A stretch of 64,000 nt of DNA from Anniella stebbinsi (GCA_029215795.1 JARDYH010000002.1:361176973-361240972), one strand, 5' to 3'; shown: positions 1 to 10,769, counted from the stretch's first letter. Translations and numbers: made by a program. The notes: a model not told the origin generated them from the sequence alone.

Positions 1-71
1 GTGGGTTACCGGGTCGGCGGCTTGGCCTGGCATGTTGTGTGCAGTGCTGGGCCAGACGCTACTTGCACTTC

Positions 72-86
72 GGGGGGGGGGGGGGG
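72..86. repeat. poly-G tract
   Basis: Fifteen consecutive G on the + strand. It is simple sequence in otherwise unrecognised intronic or upstream DNA; I see no exon in the first 500 bases. Confidence 0.9.
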
Positions 87-504
87 ACGTGAACGAAGGA
101 ACTCACGTAGATGTGTGCCGATCCTTTTAGTCGGTCTCTCTCTGCTTGTAGGAGAAAGGCTGGGTTGGGGGCGGGGAGGCCCCCTCCCTTCCGTTTTAGA
201 GATCTCTCAAAAGCTAACGTTGTGAGACTAGCGGGAGATCTGTGCTTTTCATTTTGCAGAATCGGGTTTTCGCTTTCCCAGCTGCAGAGGGGAAAATGCT
301 GAGTGCGTGTACCTCATGTCCTTTGAAGCATTTACTCCAGGGGAGCAGAACCTTACGGTTCCACTGGTGGCCATGCCCGTTTCCCACCCCTGACCACCGG
401 GGGTCCCCCCCTGCCCATACAGTCCCCCCCATTCTAAAATGTCAAAATTCCTCTACTAAGGCTTGGGTACTGGCGGCGAGAGCTTTCAGCTGAAAGACTC
501 CGGC

Positions 505-640
505 ATTTCGGGCTCCGCCCCTTTGGCCCTTCCCCTCTTGCCCTTGGCCACACCCTTTTTGCCCACCCACTGCTGGAATGCGGCCCCCGAGAGCATCTGC
601 ATTTTGGAGAGCTTGGAATGAAAGAGGTTCAACACCCCTG
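505..640 (-). mobile_element. hAT-like transposon end (CAGGGGTGTTGAAC family)
   Basis: Read on the minus strand the piece begins CAGGGGTGTTGAACCTCTTT, a CAGGGG-type terminus common in hAT/Charlie elements. The next 80 bases, including GCTCTCGGGG and CCGCATTCCAG, match a second copy at 2974 on the + strand. Only one end is present and no target duplication was found, so it is a fragment. Confidence 0.45.
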
Positions 641-644
641 GTTT

Positions 645-835
645 GCTGTAATGCGCAGACCTGTGCATGTTTAGACAGAAAAAGTGTGCAATCCTCTGCA
701 TGTTTAGACAGAGAAAAAAATATGCAAACCTATGCATGTTTAGGTAGAGTGCAATCCTATGCATGTTGAGAGAGAGTGCAATCCTATTGTTTAGACAGAA
801 AATAGGTGCAGACCTATGCATGTTTAGACAGAAAA
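645..835. repeat. imperfect minisatellite, unit about 30-40 bp
   Basis: The motif TGCATGTTTAGACAGAAAAA recurs about five times with variable spacers such as GTGCAATCCTA and GCAGACCTA. A single inverted copy of the same motif lies near 40735-40760, so the array looks like local expansion of a piece of a dispersed repeat. Confidence 0.7.
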
Positions 836-874
836 AAGCCCTACAGCTCCCAGCATTTCCCTTGTGCCTTCAAA

Positions 875-1022
875 TATTTATATAGTGCTTAAGAGAGTCC
901 CGTGACCTTTAGTTATATTATCTCAGTACAACACCCCTGTCGGGTAGGCCGGTGTTACTGTTACCTGTGTTGCAAATCGCGGAGCTGAGGCCGAGTGTCC
1001 CCTGGCTTGCCTGAGGCCATTG
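875..1022 (-). mobile_element. MIR-like ancient CORE-SINE fragment
   Basis: The reverse complement carries the order of MIR motifs: a tract like GCAAGCCAGGGGACACTCGG, then CCTCAGCTCCGCGATTTGCA, then a degenerate block ending in ATTATC-like and TATATAAAT-like tail sequence. The match is diverged, as expected of an old insertion. A tRNA-derived SINE of another family is the alternative. Confidence 0.45.
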
Positions 1023-2355
1023 AAGAGCTCCTGGCAGAGGCAGAATCTTACAGATGCTAACCCCTCTTGCCTTGCCTTGCCTGCTGGCTAGCTGTCTGCT
1101 ACCTTGAGTGCCGCTTGGCTTGCTCCTCACTTGCAAGGTAGAAAGTGGGACTTCTCGGTGCGTCAGGGCGCCACTTGGATGTAAGCCTCCTGGGCAGCAG
1201 CTGTGCTTTCCCTGTCTGCTGCCCGACCCCTGCCCACTCCCGGGAATTCATGTTAAACATGAGCTGCTGTAGGCACGATGGCTGTAGCGTTCCATCCAGC
1301 CTGTCTCTATCACCCATGCATTGCTGAAATACATCCGGTTTTGGGGTGGAACGTTTCCGGCACTGCAACCTCATGCTGAGCACAAGGCCGAAATCTCAGG
1401 CAGAGCATTTGTGGAACACAGGCAGACCTGAGCTGCGAGGCATCATCCACTGGGAAGATCTCCTGCACAGGCCCCATCGAAATGAACAGGAGCTTCACGA
1501 CATCCTGGGGCGTGGTGCCCATTGTGAATTAGTCGGGTGCGCCACTTAGAATCTCCCCGCCTGGGCCGGCCCTATCAGCCTGTCTGCCCCCACCCCTGGA
1601 TGGGGAATGTCAAGTTTTTTAACTCAGGCAGAGCTGCAAACGTGTCCGTAGCCATCCGTCTATCTTGTGACATTTTGGCAGCTCGTTGCATGAAAGGGGG
1701 CCCGAAAGCAGGTGTCGCAAACACTGCTTGGGGATTCCCCCCCCCCTCTCGTTCCCGGCCCTGCCGCACCGGGGCTTTGGCTAGGAGCCAGCGACAGATT
1801 GTGCGCAGAAGAAGGGGGGCGAGAAAGAATTAGCGTCTGCGCTGTGCATCTCGGGTAATAGCATTTACTCACCGGGGTGATGGAACCCCGATGGACGCTG
1901 ATCAAATGTACTTGTCCCGGTAGTGAAGACAAATGCCAGCAGCCGAGGATGTAAATGCATTAGCTTGCCCTGAGCTCTGGGTTGTCGGACTGTCATGCGC
2001 GCGCACACACGCACATGGCGAGGAAGGGAATGGCCGGAGCTCCGGCAGAAGGAGAGAAAGTGGAAGGCGATGTTTCCTTCTCGCTTCACAGCCAAGGAGA
2101 TATCTTGATTGGGGAAGGCCCAAAAGCGCATTTATCTGCTGAAATGCAGATAATCGTCACTCATGAAACCCCTGAAGATCCGTCATGCAGAAGACCAGAA
2201 AAGCTTGCTCTCTGTTGCCCCACAGCCCAAGACCAGATCTAACAGGCTTAAGTAACAGGAGGGTAGATTTTGAGTTGAAGATTAGGAGAAACGATTTGAT
2301 GGTACAAGCAAATGGACAATGGACCCAGGGACCTAGGGATATGGTGGGCTCTCCT
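1023..2355. other. unassigned intronic or upstream DNA
   Basis: No exon, RNA gene or clear repeat is recognised. Short open frames occur on both strands but none resembles a known protein or has convincing splice borders. Confidence 0.5.
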
Positions 2356-2832
2356 TCAGAACGTAAGAAGAGCCCTGATGCTGGATCAGAACACGGGTCC
2401 ATCTAGCCTAGCATTCTGGTCACATGGTGGCCAACCAGCCATTGACCAGGAACCCACACTCAGGACACAAGTGCAACAGCACCCTCCTCTCATCCATGTT
2501 CCCCAGCAACTGGTGGAGATCGGCTTATTGCCTCTGCTACTGGAGGTAGCATGTAGCTATCAGGACTAGAAGCCTTCTCCTCCAGGAATTTATCCAAACC
2601 TTCTTTCAAAGCCATCCAAATGGGTGGCCATCACTACATGTTGTGGCAATGAATTCCAGAGTTTAACTCGGCGCTGTGCGAAGAAGTCCTTCCTTTCCTC
2701 TGTCCCGAATCTCCCACCAATCAGCTTCATGGGATGACCCTGTTGGGTACTAGTATTACGAGAGCGGGAGAAAATGTCCCAGATCCACATTCTCCATGCC
2801 AAGCATTATTCCAGAACAGTGATTAGGACTAT
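2356..2832 (-). mobile_element. CR1 LINE, 5'-truncated 3' end
   Basis: On the minus strand this decodes to the end of CR1 ORF2, including residues LWNSLPQHVVMATHLDGF (the usual WN-LP motif near the C-terminus). It is followed by the tail block that reads GGATCAGA and CCATCTAG on the + strand. The left end is the LINE 3' end. Frames are broken, so it is dead. Confidence 0.8.
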
Positions 2833-2973
2833 TGAGGAAAACCAGAGACCATGGATTCCTGAGGCTGGTGCAGTTGAGCATTTTGATGATCATGAACAGG
2901 GAGATATAGCTGGCTGGGGGATGCTGGGAGTTTTAGGGCACCAGGTTGGGGAAAGGTCTAATAGGATATTAAA

Positions 2974-3090
2974 CAGGGGTGTTGGACCTCTTTCGGTCTG
3001 AGGGCTAAATTGCATTTGGTGAAGCTCTTGGGGTCCACATGCCAGGAGTAGGCCGGAGCCAAATGGGTTGAGCCAAAATACTAAGAATAC
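2974..3090 (+). mobile_element. hAT-like transposon end (CAGGGGTGTT family)
   Basis: Starts CAGGGGTGTTGGACCTCTTT and shares GAAGCTCTTGGGG and the following block with the inverted piece at 505-640. The far end was not located; 3091-3985 may hold more of the element or unique sequence. Confidence 0.45.
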
Positions 3091-3985
3091 CAGCATATTT
3101 GAGCTTAAAGCTGTTGCTGCCCACAAGGAGAGGTGGGAAGCTATTTCCAACGCCAATGCTTCCTGGCAGTCTCCTGAGAGGCCACAGCGAGAGAGGAGAC
3201 CGGTTGTGAGGGGAACTATCCCAGACCAGAAAATCCCCACGTGTATCGATTGCCCTAAGGGCAACCGCCGAAGTCGTCATCCAACATGCCATTTCCGTGA
3301 GCGTAACACGCTGGGAGGTGGCTCTCTCTGCCATTCCGGGTCCCGTCCCCCCACGGCTGCCCCCCCCCCCCAGTTCCAGAGCCGGCGAGCGGCCGTTGAC
3401 TGGGAGCATCCACCCGTGCGTCAAGGCGGAACCACCAGCATATGGGGCTGTCAGTGGCTGCCACCCCTCATTATCCCCGCACGGCACGGGGAGTGGGGCG
3501 CTCAGGCGGAACCCTCCTCCGTGCCGATCCGGGGAGCTTGACAGGCAGGTGCCGTGTTCTCCGCACGCTCCCCATCTGCCTCTCCTTGTACTCCTGCGTC
3601 AAGCATGGCTGGCTGCGGCAGAAGCGTGGGCTACTTTCCCCGGAGGCCAGAGGGGGAGGGGAGGACGTGGCTACAGCTGAAGACGGACAGTCCTTTTCCC
3701 TCAGAATCGTTAGGGGGGCCAATTCCCCACCCGAACGTGGCCCGAAGCGAAACTTTGACGCAAATTTTGCGGCCCCCTCAGGCAAAAAACCCCATCTATT
3801 TCATGGAAGTTTTGAGTGAAATTTCGCCAGGGCGTCACCAGCAATTGCTAGGCTTTCGCCTGAATTAACGTTTAAAGCAGATTTGGGGGGATTGTGAGGG
3901 AAGTCAAAAGGAGTTGGATGAGTCTAGCAGAATTTCTCACATCCCTTAGTTAGGATGAATACAGGTGACCTTTTTACCACACATT
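3091..3985. other. unassigned DNA
   Basis: A GC-rich stretch with open frames up to 157 codons on the + strand and 160 on the minus strand. Composition explains the open frames: they overlap on both strands, are proline- and glycine-rich and have no recognisable domain. Confidence 0.45.
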
Positions 3986-4212
3986 GGCTCAATTCGGACG
4001 ACACGATAGTCAATGGTGGGTTGACTAACCCTAACCCTCACGCTAACCCTAGGGGCCACTCCCCACACAACATGGTAATAAATAATCAACTGTGGTGTGG
4101 ATGAGGATCAGCGCTGAGTTGACTATGGCAGCATTCGAATGACACAATACTCAAAACAACTGACGATTGTTTCCCCCACACCAGTTGTTTATTGTGTCGT
4201 CCGAATTGAGCC
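3986..4212 (+). mobile_element. MITE with 3-bp target duplication, copy 1
   Basis: 227 bp bounded by inverted ends GGCTCAATTCGGACGACAC and GTGTCGTCCGAATTGAGCC. It is flanked directly by ATT at 3983-3985 and 4213-4215. Two more copies (12855-13069 inverted, 13887-14113 direct) share the interior. No transposase frame is present, so it is non-autonomous. A 3-bp duplication fits the PIF/Harbinger superfamily best, but the duplicated triplets are not the usual TWA, so this is tentative. Near the left end are short CTAACCCTAACCC telomere-like repeats. Confidence 0.8.
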
Positions 4213-5061
4213 ATTGTGTCACATATTTTATCACGTATCTGCACTCGAGGTTTGGTAAAAAAAAAAACCTCCGCAGGACTTGGCAGGATATCCCTGGTAA
4301 AGGTCATTTAGTGGTTTAGGATCCACAGAGTCCGGTGTGGGGGAGGGGTGTTTTCTCCCAGAATGCCCCTTGGAACAAGGTTTTGTCATCTCCTTATAGG
4401 GCAGGATGGGGAGAACAAAATGGCAGCTTTGAACCATAGGAAACACCAGTGAATTTCACTCACTGCCCCCGAAATGTACTCCACCCCTTGAAATCACCAA
4501 GCTTCCCCCGACCCCAAATAGTCACAGAATGCAAATGGGGCTGTTAAATTTGACGGCGGTGTTATTTTGGCCCCCGACCAGCTTTCTTGCTTTAGTAAGA
4601 ATTAGTCCCTTGTTCAGAAGTTTTGTAAGGATTTTGTAGCGCTTCAAAGCTCTGGGGGGAAAAAACACCTCTCCCATCAGCCGCTGCCTATCCCTTCAGC
4701 ATAGTCTCAGGATTTGATCTCCTACCCTGACACTGATCTCTTGGGTTCAAACTAGGCATGACGATGGAAATCCATGAATGCGTTTCCATTGTCTTGAAGC
4801 ACTTTGCAAACAGTATCTGGGGTACCTGATCTGGTTCGGCGTGCCCATGGATCTAACTGGGTCTGTAACTAAAGCAAAGTACGTGGGACTGAAACAACTG
4901 CATTACACTTTCTCTCCCCTTCTACCATTTCCTACAAGTTGAATTTGACCGAAGGGTTCCTTGGGGTAGAGACCTGACCTCGTGTGAGGTGTAGGAATGT
5001 GAAGTGTTGAGGCGTGGATCCTCTTCCCTGCTCTTCACCCATGTGTTTCCGTCACTCCCAG
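4213..5061. other. intron sequence before first visible SLC12A9 exon
   Basis: No repeat is recognised except the end of the preceding MITE. The 3' end is a normal acceptor: a pyrimidine-rich stretch ending CTCCCAG at 5061. Confidence 0.6.
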
Positions 5062-5236
5062 GTCCGTAAGTATCTGCTGATGTTGGACATCCGCAAGGAA
5101 CACGTCAAGTTTTGGCGTCCCCAAGTGCTGCTGATGGTACGGAACCCTCGGACGTCCCTGCAGCTGATCAGCTTCATTAACGATCTGAAGAAGAGCGGCT
5201 TGTATGTGCTCGGTCATGTGCAGCTAGACGATCTCG
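5062..5236 (+). CDS. SLC12A9: SLC12A9 internal exon (start of C-terminal domain)
   Basis: 175-nt exon encoding [20 protein letters not shown] and on to [13 protein letters not shown]. This matches the beginning of the cytosolic C-terminal region of SLC12A9 (cation-chloride cotransporter-interacting protein, CIP1), where VRKYLL follows the last membrane segments and [10 protein letters not shown] is strongly conserved across the SLC12 family. The acceptor is CCCAG at 5057-5061 and the donor is GTAAGG from 5237. The exon starts in phase 0 and ends after the first base of an Asp codon (phase 1), which is completed by AC at 9697. SLC12A9 is a multi-pass membrane protein of plasma and endosomal/lysosomal membranes whose transport activity is debated; family knowledge includes modulation of NKCC1. 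The membrane part must lie upstream of this window. Confidence 0.93.
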
Positions 5237-5702
5237 GTAAGGGAGCACCGGCGATAAGAGTGTGGGATCCGCAGGGCCATTGGTGAGGCAGCTGGAGGTG
5301 CGGAAGGACGCCCACGAGACCCGTCCGCCGTTACAGGTTTCCCCAACATGGTTCCTTCGAGATACGTTGGACTGGAATTCTCATCGTTACTCAGAGCCCT
5401 CATGGCCAGTGGATGCGCTGGCTGGGAATGATGGTCCAGCATATCGACAGGCCGCCAGAGTGGGGCAGGCAGGTCTGGAGCGACTCCCTTTCCTTTAGAG
5501 AGAGGGCACATTTCCTTTATATGCTAAAACCACCGTGGTGCGTGTTAATCATTATTTACAGATCTGCAATTGAGTTGGTTAATTATTTAGATTAATTTCT
5601 TAAATACGTTTTCATTGACTGGAAAGGGACCTCCAATTAATGGACCAGTCAATTTTAAAAGAAAATGTTTTTAAAGTGTATAAAAATGGGAAAGTGGGGG
5701 GG

Positions 5703-5885
5703 GGGAAGCTTGGCCCGGTCGTAGTGCCCGTGTTTTGTACGCAAAAAGTTCCACTGCCCAGAATCTCCAGTGCAAAGGATCTCAGACAAGTAAGGGATGC
5801 GCGACCTCTGCCTGAGACCCTGGAAAGCTGTTGCCGATCAGAATGGACAAATGTGGGGCTAGATGGACCGATCATTCGACCTGGC
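5703..5885 (+). mobile_element. tRNA-derived SINE, diverged
   Basis: Contains the ordered motifs of a squamate SINE repeated elsewhere in the window: GCAAAAAGTTCC, AGAATCTCCAG, CTCTGCCTGAGACCCTGGA, GCTAGATGGACC. The same order occurs at 10770-11190 and 40285-40450. The 5' promoter region is decayed. Confidence 0.6.
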
Positions 5886-6376
5886 TGAACTCCTCAGTCT
5901 CTGCTGCGGTCCGTGACCCTGTACGGCCGACTGCCCCCTGACCTGTCACAGGTCATGGCTGGAGACGCATCTCCATTTGCAGTGGTAAAGGCCACTGTGG
6001 GGTTGCAGGCCTGGAAACTGCCCCATGTGTGAATTTCCAGCGAAGCCTGGAACCATGAGCTCTTATCAGCATGCTGTGGGGCGGGATCTCCCCAAACCCT
6101 GCCCCATATATCCTATGTGCCACCATTTTGCACTTTGCCGTGCACGTGTGATGCCACCAAATGGTCTGTGTGTAGGGCCGCTGTCAAGGATAAGGCACGA
6201 TGGGGCACCTGCTGAGAGCAGCCTGGCGTCCCCCCCTCCTTGGTCCTCCTCTTCGTCATCGCCACCTGCTTGTTCACCTGCCTCTCGCTCTGACCTAGAA
6301 AACCGTTGTAGTGAGAAGGCCCAACCTCCTTGCTCCCTGGTTCTCTGCCTCTCAAGCAAGCGGTAGCAATGATGAG

Positions 6377-6835
6377 AATCATAGAATCTTAAAATTGTAG
6401 AATAGTGGAGTTGGAAAGGGCCTATAAGGCTCAATGCAGGAATCCACCTTAAAGCATCCCTGACAGATGGTTGTCCAGCTGCCTCTTGAAGGCCTCTAAT
6501 GTGGGAGAGCCCATGACCTCCCTAGGTAATTTGGTTCCATTGTCATACTGCTCTAACAGTCAGGAAGTTTTTCCTGATGTCCAGCCGGAATCTGGCTTCC
6601 TGGAACTTGAGCCCATTCTTCTGCGTCCTGCACTCTGGGTTGATCGAGAAGAGATCCAGGCCCTCCTCTGTGTGACAACCTTTCAAGTATTTGAAGAGTG
6701 CTACTATGTCTCCTCCCAGTCTTCTCTTCTCCGGGCTAAACACGCCCAGTTCTTTCATTCTCTCCTCATAGGGCTTTGTTTCCAGACCCCGTTGCCCTCC
6801 TCTGAACTCCCTCCAGCTTGTCTGTGTCCTTCTTG
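6377..6835 (-). mobile_element. CR1 LINE 3' end
   Basis: The + strand starts with ATCATAGAATCTTAAAATTG, the reverse of the CR1 tail (ATTCTATGAT). The minus-strand frame encodes the CR1 ORF2 C-terminus, with FSPEKRRLGGDIVALFKYLK and LDIRKNFL. It belongs to the same subfamily as 61671-62175 and 56435-57013. It is 5'-truncated and carries stops. Confidence 0.85.
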
Positions 6836-7049
6836 AAAGAGGATGAGGAGCAAGGGCAGCTGTTGACCATGGCGGTGAGAAAGCAGACTCACTGAGGGAG
6901 AGGAGCCCACTGGGGATGTCTTGCCCATGGGCCCTCAGAAACAGAGAGCGGGCACGTCCTTTGCGCCACATCAACTGATTGGGGTGTGCTGTGCCTATAC
7001 AAGAGGCCTGGAGGAGAAGTTCTCACCGCTCAGACCACCATTTGGAGCG

Positions 7050-7064
7050 GGGGGGGGGGGGGGG
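7050..7064. repeat. poly-G tract
   Basis: A run of about fifteen G on the + strand. A shorter G run lies near 7361-7370. Confidence 0.85.
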
Positions 7065-7672
7065 TTGAAACTGCCCCGTAAGTCTCAGCCCCAGCCTGAG
7101 TTTACTTGTTCTCGTTAGCACATGCACCTTCGCAGAAGCACGCGCTGGGTGGCCCATAATGCTCCAGCCGAAAGCATTTACAGACACAGAGGGGTGTGCA
7201 TTGCACGCCCAAGCACTCGCGTCTGCCTAACTCCCGTCCTTTGTACTTCAAATTGATTTCTCAGCCGCTTTTGTGAAGGCCGCAAACTGGGCCCCTCCCA
7301 GAGCCATTCTGGTTGCCATGGTGACTAATGGATATTATTATTTTTTACCCTGAAAAGAGGGGGGGGGGGTGGAATGCAAGCAGGGGGATTGTTAATTTCA
7401 TTTTTCAACCACACCGAAAAGAGAGAGCGAGGGAAAGATAGATCAAATCCAAATGATTGAGCGATTCTGAGAGAGTAGTAGTGGGTGATTAGTCCCTGTG
7501 GGGTAGGATCTGGGCCTTTGGTGGGATTGGGGGTGTGTGTGAATGCTGGACCACTTGTGAAGCCACACTGTGAATAGGTTGTGAGCATAAACCAGTTTTA
7601 CATGCTGCCCACATTGGGGGAACTTTGTGGCAGATTGAGAAATATCACTTGATGGGCGTGGCGAGCGAACAC

Positions 7673-7857
7673 CCTGTTCAGACGACACATGAAGCCGCGG
7701 CGGTTAAGCCTTTTGAGCTCAACATTATGGCTTAGCGTGCCATGTGAACCATTCCTAACCATGGGGGCTGCATAACCATGGTGTAATTTTGCTCTCTAAC
7801 CATTGGCTGCAAAAGGGTTAGCAGCCTACCTATGGCTTAGCGTGTCGTCTGAACAGG
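7673..7857. mobile_element. MITE with CCTGTTCAGACGACAC inverted ends
   Basis: 185 bp bounded by CCTGTTCAGACGACAC and GTGTCGTCTGAACAGG. The interior is rich in TTAGC/GCTAA and CCATGG. The TTCAGACGACAC core resembles the TTCGGACGACAC of the 3986 family, which suggests a related transposase recognised both. No target duplication was resolved. Confidence 0.65.
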
Positions 7858-8097
7858 CCCGAAATGCAGAGCATCATAACACAAAAGTATGACCCAGAAT
7901 TCTCTGAAATGGTGTTTAAAAAGAGATGTGTGATGTTGAAAGGCAGCTCTGGATAATCGTTTAGGACAACTTAGTTGTGGGTTACAGAGAGGCAAGTGAG
8001 GTCTCCAGTTAAAGCAGAGAATACGACTGGATTCGGACAACATGATAACCAACAGTGGATCAGATAGTCAACGGTGAGTTAAGCATTGTGGTTTAAG

Positions 8098-8185
8098 TTT
8101 TATGGTTTAAGGTTTTTATTTTTGTGAACCGCCCAGAGAGCTTCGGCTATTGGGCGGTATAGAAATGCAATAAATAAATAAGTCA
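8098..8185 (+). mobile_element. L2 LINE 3' tail
   Basis: Reads CCGCCCAGAGAGCTTCGGCT, then a GGGCGGTATAGAAATGCAAT block, then (AAAT)n, the characteristic reptile L2 3' end. The coding part is absent. Confidence 0.75.
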
Positions 8186-8603
8186 ATGGTTGGTTATTGT
8201 GACGTCTGTCGGGACTTTTTCACACCACGGTTAGTTATTTGGCCGAAATAACCAGTGCAAATAACCATCGCTGTGCAGAGTTGATTGTTTGAACAACTGT
8301 TGCTTATTGTGTCAGGCACCATTGACTATTTCATCGCACATGGTTGTTTTCAGTGACTACAGAGTCCCCTGGCAAGAGCAACCAAAGGGGCGGCTACCGC
8401 TCTAGTCCAGTCGGCAGAACTCGCAATGGCTGATGGGATACCAGAGGGAGGACTGAGGTTGGAGAGAGGGCAGGGGATGTTTCAGTTAAACAAACCATTG
8501 ACTAGTAGTCAACTTGATGCTGGCCTTAATCCACACCACGATTGATTATAAGGATGTCGTGTGGTGAGTACCCAACTGATAATCAACCGTGAAGTTGACT
8601 GTT

Positions 8604-8757
8604 ATTTATTTATTTACTGCATTTCTATACCGCCCAATAGCCGAAGCTCTCTGGGAGGTTTACAGAAATTAAAACCACTCAAAATATAAAACAAACCACA
8701 GTATAAAACCATAATACAAACTACAGTATAAAAGCACAATACAGTATTAACCTACCA
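8604..8757 (-). mobile_element. L2 LINE 3' tail
   Basis: Starts with (ATTT)n on the + strand, then TATACCGCCCAATAGCCGAA, the reverse of the L2 tail at 8098. The A-rich block that follows is the usual 3' untranslated region. Confidence 0.75.
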
Positions 8758-9137
8758 TTGACTATTGCGTTGTCCGAACGCAGCCTATGTACGTTTGCAG
8801 AAAAAAAATAGTGGGTTTGCCAACTTTCTCCCCCCGCCCCAAATTGGATAAATGTACCGAAAGAAAAAGAACTTGGGATAACGTAGGCCGCAGTCTTTGA
8901 AACCTCCGTAGTGGTGAGACCTGCGGCGTCAGAAAATTTGACATGTGCTTTCCCTGGCCGTTGACTCAGCCGTGAAGTGTGAACAGAATAAGCATTTCAC
9001 ATGCCTTAGAACCTTCAAAACGGGATGTACGTGAAACCTAGGAGTGGATAGGGCTGTGTGGTCTTCTGGTGGTGGAGGGACCTAGCAGAAAAACTAGATG
9101 CCACCACTATCGCCATGATGTTGGTCAACTCTTAGGT

Positions 9138-9276
9138 CAGCTTTCCCCAACGTGGTACCCTCCTCCAGAAGCCTTGGACTACAGCTCCCATAATTCCCAA
9201 CCAGCCACGCTGGTTGGGGATTATGGGAGTTGTAGCCCAACCCTTCTGGAGGAGAGCGCCACGTTGGGGAAAGCTG
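9138..9276. mobile_element. palindromic hAT-like MITE (CAGCTTTCCCCAACGTGG)
   Basis: 139 bp forming an almost complete hairpin: CAGCTTTCCCCAACGTGG at one end, its reverse complement at the other, and GACTACAGCTCCCATAAT mirrored by ATTATGGGAGTTGTAG. Flanks TCTTAGGT and TGTTAGAT match at 6 of 8 positions, fitting an old 8-bp hAT duplication. Related copies lie near 15987, 43043, 54961, 60645 and 62605. Confidence 0.75.
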
Positions 9277-9696
9277 TGTTAGATTATGTGAATGTAGTGG
9301 GAAAGGAATGGATTGTGCCTGGCACATGTGAGAAGGATCGTGCCTGCAATGGCATCACGTGCGAACGGCATCACATGTGCGCAACGGGGAGAGTAGCGGG
9401 GAATGAACATTGAGGAAGGCGTTAGAGGAACCACGACCGTGTGTGTGCGTTCCATGCGCTGAACAGAGATTCCAGAACCAAACCATAGATTAAACGCTGC
9501 CACATTTTGCTCCCTACTTACCTCTTCTAAAGCTGCTCAGGTTTGGAGGCTGCTCTGTCGGAAAGCTCCCACCCCGTCTCCATCCATGACTGTGGATTCG
9601 GGACCCCCTTTATCTCCAAACTAGCCTGGGCTTCCTGCTCTCCCTTCCCTTTGTTATGGAGGCCAGCAGGCTGACCCTCTCCCTTTGACTCTGTAG

Positions 9697-9843
9697 ACTC
9701 CTTGCCTGCCGACCCGCTGGCCGACCAGGCTGACTCGTGGCTGCAGCTTGTGGACAAACTGAACATCAAGGCCTTCGTCAACCTGACGCTCTCGGACTCG
9801 GTGAGGCACGGCACCCAGCAGCTGCTGTTCATCTCTGGCTTGG
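9697..9843 (+). CDS. SLC12A9: SLC12A9 internal exon
   Basis: 147-nt exon. It completes the split Asp codon, then encodes SLPADPLADQADSWLQLVDK and on through AFVNLTLSDSVRHGTQQLL to FISGLG. This segment of the SLC12 C-terminal domain, LVD--KAFV-LTLS-SVR-G-Q-LL--SGLG, is diagnostic for SLC12A9 among family members. The acceptor is CTGTAG ending at 9696 and the donor is GTGAGT at 9844. Phase is 1 on both sides, so it could be skipped without a frameshift. The domain is cytosolic and thought to regulate the transporter and its dimerisation by analogy with other SLC12 proteins. Confidence 0.93.
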
Positions 9844-10769
9844 GTGAGTCGCCGTCGTGTTTGGGCCATAGACCTGGGGGTGATGGAGGAGCAGGGCCCC
9901 CAGCAACCTGTCATCTTCCTGCTAACCGCATTTTTAAAGGAGAGCCCTGAGCTCTGGTCAACCACCTTTCCGTGATCTTCTTTCTTACCTTTCATTCTAG
10001 CAAGGAGATCTGTGGTGGAGTTAGGGATGGATGGATGGATGGATCGCTCTATATCCGTTCTGTGTCGGTTTTGCACATGTTCATTCATAAGAACATTGGG
10101 TCTCCTTTCTGCATCGATCTGTGATTTAAAAAAAAAACATGAAAATTTGCACAACTTTTGTTAGCGCTTTTCACAAAATACTCATTTATGTTCTGATGTT
10201 ATCATACAGTAAAAGAAGAGAGAAACAAGTCCTCTGGGTGCAAAAGGATTTTGGTTATCATAACGTAAACGTTTTTGGGTGCACTTTAGCCTAAAATATT
10301 TATTTTATGTGCGTTTTGGTGCCTTTTTTTTTTGGAGCTGAGAAATGTATCATGAAGTTCAGAGAAGTGCAAAAAACCAAAGGCTAATTGCATTCCGATC
10401 CGTTGGTCTGGGAAATGCAACTTCGGGACATGTGCTCAAATATGTGGCCTGAACAGAATCCTCAAGCATCCCTGAGTAGAGCAACACAGATTCGGTGCTG
10501 CAGATCTGAGGTTCATTCAGTGGCACCGCCAATTAAAAAAGAAACGCGGGTAGCAGACCTGGGAAAGACCCCTGGGAAAGTCTGAGACTTCGGAGTCAGA
10601 ATAAAGGGGCCTGAGCCAGATGGACCAGTGGCCCCTATCCTAGACAGCAGCTGCATATGATCTGGGAGAGTAGGTCAGCAGTCCTTCCAAGGGCCCTTTG
10701 GTACCTGTCTATCCCAGGTTATCATTCTAGCCAATCAGGGGACTGATAGAGAACATAAACTAGGGACGA

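Larger units (their letters stand above)
8025..8785 (+). mobile_element. larger non-autonomous transposon with GACGACAC-type ends
   Basis: 761 bp. The left end GACTGGATTCGGACAACATG and the right end TTGTCCGAACGCAGCC are imperfect inverted repeats. The flanking triplets TAC and TAT fit a decayed 3-bp duplication. It contains many TGGTTATT/AATAACCA and TCAATGG repeats, as does the copy at 50021-50560. Two L2 3' tails have landed inside in convergent orientation. Confidence 0.6.
5237..9696 (+). other. SLC12A9 intron
   Basis: A 4460-bp intron with donor GTAAGG and acceptor CTCTGTAG at 9689-9696. It holds a SINE, a CR1 3' end, three or more MITEs, two L2 tails and a palindromic hAT-like MITE, listed separately. 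No extra exon is seen. Confidence 0.85.

Noticed and set aside
3068..3541. 157-codon frame (and 160 codons opposite)
   Set aside because: Begins in a hAT-like remnant and runs through GC-rich sequence; no match to SLC12A9 upstream exons.
4020..4052. Telomeric repeat array
   Set aside because: Only two or three TAACCC units, always inside the same MITE; not an interstitial telomere from chromosome fusion.
1..5061. Upstream SLC12A9 exons
   Set aside because: I looked for the codons preceding VRKYLL (a membrane segment ending in a conserved FHQ-type motif) and for other transporter segments; none found with splice borders.
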